From NCBI GenBank assembly GCA_945949475.1, contig CAMFET010000005.1, positions 1 through 15,426 on the forward strand: DNA of 15,426 nt. Direction: 5' to 3'. This document shows, piece by piece, positions 7,876 to 15,426 of this stretch. The position numbers and the translations under genes were made by a program. The stretch comes from an uncultured Phascolarctobacterium sp. GTDB taxonomy: Bacteria > Bacillota > Negativicutes > Acidaminococcales > Acidaminococcaceae. Positions within the stretch are counted from its first letter, which is position 1. Every line of letters begins with the position of its first letter. A model generated the notes under the pieces. It made no database searches, was not told the origin of the DNA, and saw only the letters and a list, made by a program, of their open reading frames with translations.

Positions 7876-8645
7876 GCTCTTTAGTCCAGTCGCTCCCGTG
7901 AGGGAGCGTGGATTGAAATCTTGATAACCTCACCGATTTGTTTAGCATCCATGTTGTCGCTCCCGTGAGGGAGCGTGGATTGAAATAACATCTGCAAGCA
8001 ACTTGCCTTGCAGGTCATAGGTCGCTCCCGTGAGGGAGCGTGGATTGAAATGCAACCGCTTCATAAATAATTGCAAATCTCTCTTGGTCGCTCCCGTGAG
8101 GGAGCGTGGATTGAAATAGCGTCAAAATTGGGCATATCAACAGCAGAATGCTGTCGCTCCCGTGAGGGAGCGTGGATTGAAATTGATATTATTATACAAT
8201 GAGATATAGCAAATGTCAGTCGCTCCCGTGAGGGAGCGTGGATTGAAATGCTATCATCCGATAACAGCGTATCAGTTGCGCCAATGTCGCTCCCGTGAGG
8301 GAGCGTGGATTGAAATTGACGCGATTTATTATATTTTGCAAATATAGATATGTCGCTCCCGTGAGGGAGCGTGGATTGAAATTAATGGAGGTGTTATTTT
8401 GAATGACTTACAGATCGTCGCTCCCGTGAGGGAGCGTGGATTGAAATTGTTTTACTGTAAAAAAATGAGCGGTAAAATACAGTCGCTCCCGTGAGGGAGC
8501 GTGGATTGAAATATTCTTGCCTTGCCCCATTTGCATAGCACGGCTCAGTCGCTCCCGTGAGGGAGCGTGGATTGAAATTAAGCGTCTTTTTACTGCAACC
8601 GCTGATAAAACTAAGTCGCTCCCGTGAGGGAGCGTGGATTGAAAT

Positions 8646-9734
8646 GCTTGTATATACTATACCAAACGGGATTACTACGCGTCGCTCCCGTGAGGGAGCG
8701 TGGATTGAAATAAGAGAGTATTTAGCAACATAACGTGCAGACTCAAGTCGCTCCCGTGAGGGAGCGTGGATTGAAATGTGCCGATTTGACTTACCAGCAA
8801 GGCATTAATAAGAGTCGCTCCCGTGAGGGAGCGTGGATTGAAATGGTAAATGAGGTGATTATATGAAACGTAGAAAAATGGTCGCTCCCGTGAGGGAGCG
8901 TGGATTGAAATAAGATCATCCGCCGATCAGCCGTGTTGTCGCTGTTCGTCGCTCCCGTGAGGGAGCGTGGATTGAAATATGATAGATTGGCCGCCGCTCT
9001 TGACCTTGCCGGTCGCTCCCGTGAGGGAGCGTGGATTGAAATATGTTTGCACAGAAAATGAGAATTTTGAGTGGAGGTCGCTCCCGTGAGGGAGCGTGGA
9101 TTGAAATCGCGCGGCGGGGATCGTAATCCCCAGGCCGTCAGCCAGTCGCTCCCGTGAGGGAGCGTGGATTGAAATGGTTTAAAGCTCTAATAGCGCGCAA
9201 TGAGCTTTACGTCGCTCCCGTGAGGGAGCGTGGATTGAAATTGTATCCTGCAAATGCGAGCAGGCTATATATTTTGTCGCTCCCGTGAGGGAGCGTGGAT
9301 TGAAATAATCCACCGAGGAGCTGGAGGACAGTCACGAGGGTCGCTCCCGTGAGGGAGCGTGGATTGAAATTCCATGTAACTCGCAACCTTGTTTTGGATG
9401 TAGCTGGTCGCTCCCGTGAGGGAGCGTGGATTGAAATCCTACAGTCTTTACATCTGTGTTCCAGCTCTTTCAGTCGCTCCCGTGAGGGAGCGTGGATTGA
9501 AATTAACTGATGCGCATTACTCTGTTGATATGCCCATTGGTCGCTCCCGTGAGGGAGCGTGGATTGAAATGAAAATCTGCCTAAGCTCAATCCTGAATTT
9601 ATTGTCGCTCCCGTGAGGGAGCGTGGATTGAAATGTAATCACGCCTTTCCACGGCTTAAAAATCTTAAGTCGCTCCCGTGAGGGAGCGTGGATTGAAATG
9701 CTTGTATATACTATACCAAACGGGATTACTACGC
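8646..9734 (+). repeat. Identical spacers 41 and 57
   Basis: The 35-nt spacer at 8646-8680 recurs exactly at 9700-9734. Neighbouring spacers differ, so only one spacer unit is shared. Confidence 0.95.
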
Positions 9735-10290
9735 GTCGCTCCCGTGAGGGAGCGTGGATTGAAATAGCGCGGTATTAGAAGAAGCAAAGATAACACCACG
9801 GTCGCTCCCGTGAGGGAGCGTGGATTGAAATTACTTTGGCCGGCCATTGGTCGGCCAAACAGAATGCGTCGCTCCCGTGAGGGAGCGTGGATTGAAATCA
9901 CTATCCCGAGGACTTTGTTCTTGTCGAAATCTGTGTCGCTCCCGTGAGGGAGCGTGGATTGAAATCTCTTGGATGTTAAGTTTAATCTTAAATGTATTAG
10001 TCGCTCCCGTGAGGGAGCGTGGATTGAAATTTCGACCGGGTCCAGCTTACTCATGCGGTCATTAGTCGCTCCCGTGAGGGAGCGTGGATTGAAATGCCGC
10101 CCACTCTGATACCCTCATCGGGTCTTCAGGGTCGCTCCCGTGAGGGAGCGTGGATTGAAATCCTGACGTCCCTGTGTTAGGTTTTACCGCCACTGTCGCT
10201 CCCGTGAGGGAGCGTGGATTGAAATATGCTGGGAAGGCAACAGAGCCGATGAGCTTTTGGTCGCTCCCGTGAGGGAGCGTGGATTGAAAT

Positions 10291-10454
10291 GGAAAGCTGG
10301 TTGCCTAACTGATAACCGGTCTGCGTCGCTCCCGTGAGGGAGCGTGGATTGAAATAGCTATTGACAAGTATAGCCACATACGCTATAATGTCGCTCCCGT
10401 GAGGGAGCGTGGATTGAAATGGAAAGCTGGTTGCCTAACTGATAACCGGTCTGC
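10291..10454 (+). repeat. Identical spacers 66 and 68 around spacer 67
   Basis: The 34-nt spacer at 10291-10324 recurs exactly at 10421-10454, with the promoter-bearing spacer 67 between them. Confidence 0.95.
10361..10389 (+). promoter_or_regulatory. Perfect consensus sigma70 promoter inside spacer 67
   Basis: TTGACA (10361-10366) and TATAAT (10384-10389) are exactly 17 bp apart within one 34-nt spacer, a full match to the vegetative consensus. Transcription would start near 10396, inside repeat 68, and run through spacers 68-111 toward cas4-cas1-cas2. The spacer was presumably captured from a phage or plasmid promoter. Activity is inferred. Confidence 0.65.
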
Positions 10455-11403
10455 GTCGCTCCCGTGAGGGAGCGTGGATTGAAATTGGCCTATGCTGGCA
10501 GAAGTCAACCGCAGAACAAAGTCGCTCCCGTGAGGGAGCGTGGATTGAAATATGATAGTTATGGTGCTCCCTTAGCTCAAACACAAGGTCGCTCCCGTGA
10601 GGGAGCGTGGATTGAAATCATGTATTTAGATCCTCTAGCATCTACTGAAGTGTCGCTCCCGTGAGGGAGCGTGGATTGAAATCACTATCCCGAGGACTTT
10701 GTTCTTGTCGAAATCTGTGTCGCTCCCGTGAGGGAGCGTGGATTGAAATCTCTTGGATGTTAAGTTTAATCTTAAATGTATTAGTCGCTCCCGTGAGGGA
10801 GCGTGGATTGAAATAGGGCCTTGCAGACCTTGCGGCCCTCTCTCGCCTGGTCGCTCCCGTGAGGGAGCGTGGATTGAAATGTTATAGCCGCACTTCTGGT
10901 AGTCGCGCCAGCCAGGGTCGCTCCCGTGAGGGAGCGTGGATTGAAATGCCTACCGGCAGGCGAACGATAATTTTTGCGTCGTCGCTCCCGTGAGGGAGCG
11001 TGGATTGAAATCTCCACGCCATTAGAATGGTATCTCCTCGTTAAACGTCGCTCCCGTGAGGGAGCGTGGATTGAAATTCCATGTAGCTCGCAACCTTGTT
11101 TTGGATGTAGCTGTCGCTCCCGTGAGGGAGCGTGGATTGAAATCGCAATGCGGACAAGGGACGTTATATTCATAGTGGTCGCTCCCGTGAGGGAGCGTGG
11201 ATTGAAATACTGACGACGGATTGAAAGTAACCTATGATGGAGGTCGCTCCCGTGAGGGAGCGTGGATTGAAATTCTATGAGATGTCAATGGTTGAACTCT
11301 CTCATGAGTCGCTCCCGTGAGGGAGCGTGGATTGAAATAACAATATCGGATATACAATTCCAGTTGAAGCTAGTCGCTCCCGTGAGGGAGCGTGGATTGA
11401 AAT

Positions 11404-12092
11404 ATAAAAAGGTGGAATGAATTTATGAGAAGGTACAAAGTCGCTCCCGTGAGGGAGCGTGGATTGAAATAGCAGTATGTTCATTTCTTGTCACCTGCCT
11501 AAAGTCGCTCCCGTGAGGGAGCGTGGATTGAAATATGTCCATTACCGGAACAATGTTTGCACCTTCCATGTCGCTCCCGTGAGGGAGCGTGGATTGAAAT
11601 TTTTTGGACGGCATTGACACTGCATACGGAGACGGTCGCTCCCGTGAGGGAGCGTGGATTGAAATTGCAGCTCGGTTAACCTGCTGAGCGGCACGCTCAC
11701 GTCGCTCCCGTGAGGGAGCGTGGATTGAAATATAAAAATCCACGCTGTCATGTCCAGAATAGCCGGTCGCTCCCGTGAGGGAGCGTGGATTGAAATATCA
11801 TTTGATCACTCATATCTGTGACCTCCTTTTGTCGCTCCCGTGAGGGAGCGTGGATTGAAATTTGACTTACTCACTTTAACGAATATCACTTTTTGGTCGC
11901 TCCCGTGAGGGAGCGTGGATTGAAATACCATTGCTAATTAAGCTGCCTTTGCTAGCACCACGTCGCTCCCGTGAGGGAGCGTGGATTGAAATATAAAAAG
12001 GTGGAATGAATTTATGAGAAGGTACAAAGTCGCTCCCGTGAGGGAGCGTGGATTGAAATAGCAGTATGTTCATTTCTTGTCACCTGCCTAAA
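11404..12092 (+). repeat. Duplicated two-spacer module, spacers 83-84 and 92-93
   Basis: Spacers at 11404-11439 and 11471-11503 recur exactly and in order at 11993-12028 and 12060-12092, 589 bp further on. The flanking spacers differ. Confidence 0.95.
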
Positions 12093-12417
12093 GTCGCTCC
12101 CGTGAGGGAGCGTGGATTGAAATAATTACCTCTCGCAGGTAACCGTCAACGCTATCCGTCGCTCCCGTGAGGGAGCGTGGATTGAAATGTGGGTTAACTT
12201 ATTTTTGTTTAGAATCAGACTACGTCGCTCCCGTGAGGGAGCGTGGATTGAAATTAATCTTTTAGTATCGATAATGGCAGCCTTAGCGTCGCTCCCGTGA
12301 GGGAGCGTGGATTGAAATCTGGTATGATGGGACATTTCTAAAAGGAGTGATTTGTCGCTCCCGTGAGGGAGCGTGGATTGAAATTCCTGCAATGATGTTT
12401 GTCGATGTGACCGACAC

Positions 12418-12964
12418 GTCGCTCCCGCGAGGGAGCGTGGATTGAAATTCAAACTTTAAGCATTCTGTGCAGATACTAGGAGTCGCTCCCGCGAGGGAGC
12501 GTGGATTGAAATATCATAGAGCTATGAGAACCGAGAAACTCCGGAGTCGCTCCCGCGAGGGAGCGTGGATTGAAATACGACGCAATGATAAATACAGAGT
12601 AATAATATCGTCGCTCCCGCGAGGGAGCGTGGATTGAAATAATCGCTCCTGCGGCTGAGGCCTACGAGTGGGATTGTCGCTCCCGCGAGGGAGCGTGGAT
12701 TGAAATCCTTGCGTATCAAAGGTTTTATTAAAGCCGATGCGTCGCTCCCGCGAGGGAGCGTGGATTGAAATTGATGTTGCCGCGCAATGGGCGCTGCTGG
12801 TTGCGTCGCTCCCGCGAGGGAGCGTGGATTGAAATTGATGTTGCCGCGCAATGGGCGCTGCTGGTTGCGTCGCTCCCGCGAGGGAGCGTGGATTGAAATA
12901 TGTGGGGTATGCCTATGGAGATTGAGCAACATCGTCGCTCCCGCGAGGGAGCGTGGATTGAAAT
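12418..12964 (+). repeat. Block of nine variant repeats (GCGA loop)
   Basis: Repeats 99-107, starting at 12418, 12482, 12546, 12610, 12676, 12741, 12805, 12869 and 12934, all carry CCCGCGAGGG where the others have CCCGTGAGGG. Repeats 108-112, further from the leader, have the common form again. The change is in the hairpin loop and leaves the stem intact. Confidence 0.97.
12772..12868 (+). repeat. Tandem identical spacers 104 and 105
   Basis: The 33-nt spacers at 12772-12804 and 12836-12868 are identical and adjacent, both in the variant-repeat block. A simple one-unit duplication explains them. Confidence 0.95.
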
Positions 12965-13367
12965 ACTTATCTGGGTGCTAAAGACGTGGATATCAAAGGT
13001 CGCTCCCGTGAGGGAGCGTGGATTGAAATAGAAGCCTTAGGGCAGGAAGGTATCTTTATCCCCGTCGCTCCCGTGAGGGAGCGTGGATTGAAATGGCTTG
13101 CTTTGCCCAAAAGTTGGAAGCTCTCAAGTCGCTCCCGTGAGGGAGCGTGGATTGAAATACCGGCACAACAATGGTGCAGACGCTGACCGTCAGTCGCTCC
13201 CGTGAGGGAGCGTGGATTGAAATCTCGATAACAACGAGCTTGCCAAAACGCTCGCCAAGTCGCTCCCGTGAGGGAGCGTGGATTGAAATACGGAACACGG
13301 TTGGATTTTCGGTTTTGTTAACACAAATGACGTATTCTGATTAGCTAATAGGGAAAGGAGAATTCTT

Positions 13368-14033
13368 ATGGAATATTGTGAAGATGAATTCTTACAATTA
13401 TCAGGTATTCAGCATTTTTGCTTTTGCCGTCGACAATGGGCGTTGATTCATATAGAAAATCAATGGCAGGAAAATGTAAGAACAATTGAGGGTAACATAA
13501 TCCATGAACGTTGTCATGATGATGGCTTTATAGAAAAACGCGGTAATCTGTTAATTACACGTTCCTTGAGTATCTTTTCAAGAAGATTAGGCGTTTCCGG
13601 ACAATGTGATGTTGTCGAATTCAGTAAGACTGAAAACGGATGCACTTTATATGGACGTGAAGGATTGTGGCACCCTTATCCCATAGAGTATAAGCGCGGA
13701 AAGAGTAAGCTGATTGATGCTGACAGATTACAATTATGCTGTCAGGCTATGTGTTTGGAAGAAATGCTGCATGTTGATATACCTAAAGGTGCGTTATATT
13801 ATAATGAAACACATCGTCGAGAAGAGATTGCTTTTACTGCTTCTATGCGTGAAAATGTAGAATCTATGTTGCGCGAAATGCATAACTATTATAGACAGGG
13901 CTATACACCGAATGTTAAGCCTAAAAAAGGCTGTAGCTTATGTTCTTTAAAGGATATTTGTTTGCCGGTTATATGCAGGAAGACAGTTGTAGCGGATTAT
14001 TATGCCAAATTTTTAAATGAGGATGCATTATGA
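13368..14033 (+). CDS. cas4: Cas4, RecB-like Fe-S nuclease for spacer acquisition
   Basis: Cas4 works with Cas1-Cas2 to choose protospacers next to a correct PAM, trim the PAM end and set the insertion direction; in I-C it binds Cas1. The protein has 221 residues. The [4Fe-4S] cluster cysteines are the N-terminal FCFCRRQW (Cys20) and the C-terminal CSLCSLKDIC (Cys189, Cys192, Cys198). RecB nuclease residues are His47, Asp81 (GQCDVVEF), Glu107 and Lys109 (YPIEYKRGK), and the QLCCQ motif (122-126). All are present, so it should be active. AAGGAG at 13355-13360 is 7 nt before ATG 13368. Only 78 bp separate it from the last repeat. That gap has a 10-bp palindrome, ATTAGCTAAT (13340-13349), but no promoter I trust. 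The stop overlaps cas1 by 4 nt. Confidence 0.95.
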   Translation: MEYCEDEFLQLSGIQHFCFCRRQWALIHIENQWQENVRTIEGNIIHERCHDDGFIEKRGNLLITRSLSIFSRRLGVSGQCDVVEFSKTENGCTLYGREGLWHPYPIEYKRGKSKLIDADRLQLCCQAMCLEEMLHVDIPKGALYYNETHRREEIAFTASMRENVESMLREMHNYYRQGYTPNVKPKKGCSLCSLKDICLPVICRKTVVADYYAKFLNEDAL

Positions 14034-15061
14034 GACATTTACTGAATACTTTATTTGTGACAAGCGAAGATGTTTATTTATCGCTGGACAATGAAAACGT
14101 GGTAATAAACAGGAATGGTACTGCAATAAAAAAATTACCGTTGCGTATGTTTGAGCAGATTTTATATTTTGGCTATATGGGAGCGAGTCCGGCGTTATTG
14201 GGAAAATGTGCTGAGCATGGGATAGCCGTGTGTTTTTATAAACCAAGCGGAAGATTTCTGGCGCGAGTTATGGGGCATAATAACAGCAATGTATTGTTAC
14301 GCAAAGAACAGTATCGGATTTCGGATTCAGAGGAGCTTAGCTGTAAAATAGCGCGTAATTTTATTGTTGGCAAACTGTATAATTCTCGTAGCGTTTTGGA
14401 GCGTGCCAAACGTGACCATGCTTTAACTGTTGATGTAGCTAATATTGAACAAGCCAGCCATGAAATTATGCGTTTAACAAGGCTTTCCAGAAAATGTACC
14501 GATTTAGCTGTACTGAGAGGATTGGAGGGCGATGCTGCCAGCTTGTATTTTGCTCAGTTTAATGAGCTTGTATTGCAAAATAAGGCTTATTTTAGATTTA
14601 CTAATAGAAATAAAAGGCCTCCGACCGATCCTGTAAATGCTCTATTATCCTTTGCATATACTATTTTGGCTAACGATTGTGCTGCAGCACTTGAAGGAGC
14701 CGGCTTGGATCCGTATATTGGTTTCATGCATCGGGATAGACCGGGACGCTTGTCTTTAGCTCTTGATTTGATGGAAGAGTTTCGCAGCATTATAGCAGAT
14801 AGATTTGTGCTTACGTTGATTAATAATCGTGTGATTAATGAAAAATCATTTAATAATCAGGAAAACGGCAGTGTATTATTAAATGACGATGGACGAAAGA
14901 CATTTTTTGAAGCTTGGCAAAAACGTAAGCAAGACGTAATTATGCATCCGTTTTTGCAAGAAAAAATACCATGGGGATTAGTGCCTTTTGTTCAGGCGCA
15001 GCTTTTAGCTAGATATATACGCGGAGATATAGATGAATATCCGAGCTATTTGTGGAAGTGA
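14030..15061 (+). CDS. cas1: Cas1 integrase (type I-C)
   Basis: Cas1 is the metal-dependent integrase that, as two dimers bridged by Cas2, inserts protospacers at the leader-proximal repeat. The protein has 343 residues, a normal length for the I-C subgroup. The N-terminal beta domain includes SEDVYLSLDNENVVI. Catalytic candidates in the helical domain are Glu166 (RGLEGDAASLYF), His234 (GFMHRDRPGRLSLALD) and the acidic residues Asp246/Glu249 (ALDLMEEFR). RPPTDPVNALLSF (196-208) is another family signature. ATG 14030 overlaps the cas4 stop (ATGA) and has GAGGA (14019-14023) 6 nt upstream, so translation is probably coupled to cas4. Confidence 0.97.
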   Translation: MRHLLNTLFVTSEDVYLSLDNENVVINRNGTAIKKLPLRMFEQILYFGYMGASPALLGKCAEHGIAVCFYKPSGRFLARVMGHNNSNVLLRKEQYRISDSEELSCKIARNFIVGKLYNSRSVLERAKRDHALTVDVANIEQASHEIMRLTRLSRKCTDLAVLRGLEGDAASLYFAQFNELVLQNKAYFRFTNRNKRPPTDPVNALLSFAYTILANDCAAALEGAGLDPYIGFMHRDRPGRLSLALDLMEEFRSIIADRFVLTLINNRVINEKSFNNQENGSVLLNDDGRKTFFEAWQKRKQDVIMHPFLQEKIPWGLVPFVQAQLLARYIRGDIDEYPSYLWK

Positions 15062-15073
15062 GGATAAAATGCT

Positions 15074-15364
15074 ATGCTGATATTGGTAACATATGATGTT
15101 AATACTCAGGATGCCGCTGGCAGGAGAAGACTTAACAAGATTGCTAAAATGTGTTTGAAGTATGGGCAGCGGGTACAGAATTCGGTGTTTGAATGTTTGG
15201 TAGAACCACATGACTATGCTTTTTTACAAAATGAGCTCCTTAAGATTGCTGACCTGACGAAGGATAGCCTGCGTTTTTATAATTTGGGTGCTAAATATAA
15301 TACGAAAATTGAACATTTTGGAACTAAAACCTCATATGATCCCGAAGGTGTTTTGATGTTTTGA
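15074..15364 (+). CDS. cas2: Cas2, structural partner of Cas1
   Basis: Cas2 bridges two Cas1 dimers in the spacer integration complex. The protein has 96 residues with a ferredoxin-like fold signature: first strand MLILVTYDVNT with Asp8, then RRLNKIAKMCLKYGQRVQNSVFEC, typical of I-C Cas2. GAGGA at 15060-15064 overlaps the cas1 stop and is 9 nt before ATG 15074. An ATG at 15069 is out of frame and closes after three codons. The 62 bases after the stop (15365-15426) are pyrimidine-rich (CATCTCCCATTTTCC) and show no hairpin terminator or gene, so the operon end is not resolved in this window. Confidence 0.96.
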   Translation: MLILVTYDVNTQDAAGRRRLNKIAKMCLKYGQRVQNSVFECLVEPHDYAFLQNELLKIADLTKDSLRFYNLGAKYNTKIEHFGTKTSYDPEGVLMF

Positions 15365-15426
15365 GTATCCCATCTCCCATTTTCCTACCATTTCCCATAT
15401 AATAGTTGATAATTATTTTCAATCGT

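Larger units (their letters stand above)
9899..10783 (+). repeat. Duplicated two-spacer module, spacers 60-61 and 72-73
   Basis: Spacers at 9899-9934 and 9966-9999 recur exactly and in order at 10683-10718 and 10750-10783, 784 bp further on. The spacers on either side are different. Confidence 0.95.
9371..11112 (+). repeat. Near-identical spacers 52 and 78
   Basis: Spacer 52 (9371-9406, 36 nt) and spacer 78 (11078-11112, 35 nt) differ by A/G at spacer position 9 and by one missing base at the 3' end. This looks like two captures of the same site in related targets. Confidence 0.9.
5997..13289 (+). CRISPR. Type I-C CRISPR array, 112 repeats and 111 spacers
   Basis: The repeat is 31 nt: GTCGCTCCC, loop GTGA, GGGAGCG, then TGGATTGAAAT. 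CGCTCCC and GGGAGCG form a 7-bp stem. The last 11 nt would become the crRNA 5' handle after Cas5c cleavage at the stem base. Repeats start at 5997, 6062, 6126 and so on to 13259. Spacers are 32-37 nt and the mean period is about 65.4 nt. By eye, every repeat is identical except a block of nine with a GCGA loop. The final repeat is intact, not decayed. About 104 spacers are distinct; the remainder are exact duplicates. The peptides encoded by the repeats (for example VAPVRERGLK on the + strand, SIHAPSRER on the - strand) open many false reading frames here, and I see no real gene inside the array. New spacers should enter at the 5997 end. Confidence 0.99.

Noticed and set aside
9108..9144. Spacer 48 looks like a tRNA anticodon arm
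   Set aside because: The stem-loop is 16 nt rather than 17, and there are no other tRNA arms. It is just a hairpin-bearing spacer.
5997..13289. Self-targeting spacers against genes in this window
   Set aside because: No match to the cas genes was noticed by eye, but a full search was not possible, so no claim is made.
5963..13298. Many open frames across the array encoding repeated peptides such as SIHAPSRER, FQSTLPHGSD, NPRSLTGAT and VAPVRERGLK
   Set aside because: These are translations of the CRISPR repeat in different frames and strands. The spacer parts are unrelated, ribosome binding sites are generally missing, and such products are a known annotation artefact.
13290..13367. Promoter for cas4 in the trailer
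   Set aside because: TTGTTA (13315-13320) and TATTCT (13333-13338) are only 12 bp apart and no better pair is visible, so no call was made.

Overview
The window holds one essentially complete type I-C (Dvulg/Csd-type) CRISPR-Cas locus, all on the + strand and with no broken genes. The order is cas3, cas5c, cas8c (with an internal cas11c), cas7c, leader, a CRISPR array of 112 repeats and 111 spacers, then cas4, cas1 and cas2. The AT-rich coding sequence, strong AGGAGG-type ribosome binding sites and sigma-A-like promoters point to a Firmicute-type bacterium. A member of the Negativicutes is a guess I cannot prove from this sequence.

Layout. 1-111: flank, perhaps the last codons of an upstream gene, then the cas3 ribosome binding site. 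112-2256: cas3 nuclease-helicase, followed by a 14-bp stem-loop. 2299-2472: intergenic region with a good promoter. 2473-5780: cas5c-cas8c-cas7c, tightly packed, with an in-frame internal start for the small subunit Cas11c near the 3' end of cas8c. 5781-5996: leader with a promoter-like element and repeated motifs. 5997-13289: the CRISPR array. 13290-13367: short trailer. 13368-15364: cas4-cas1-cas2. 15365-15426: nothing recognisable.

How it works together (family knowledge). Cas5c cuts the array transcript just 3' of each repeat hairpin and stays on the crRNA. Cas7c coats the spacer, Cas11c forms the belly, and Cas8c reads the PAM. Cas3 is recruited to degrade the target. Cas4-Cas1-Cas2 select, trim and insert new spacers at the leader end, on the cas7 side.

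Most noteworthy: (i) the array sits inside the cas cluster, between effector and adaptation genes, so cas4-cas1-cas2 lie more than 7 kb downstream of the leader; (ii) spacer 67 carries a perfect-consensus sigma70 promoter (TTGACA, 17 bp, TATAAT) pointing toward the distal array and cas4-1-2, and each repeat supplies a -35-like TTGAAA that some spacers complete with a -10 box; (iii) nine consecutive repeats carry a GCGA instead of a GTGA loop, both GNRA tetraloops; (iv) several single spacers and two-spacer modules are duplicated, and two spacer pairs look like separate captures of diverged targets; (v) there is a clear Shine-Dalgarno plus GTG start for an internal cas11c. Repeat and spacer counts were made by eye from the sequence.
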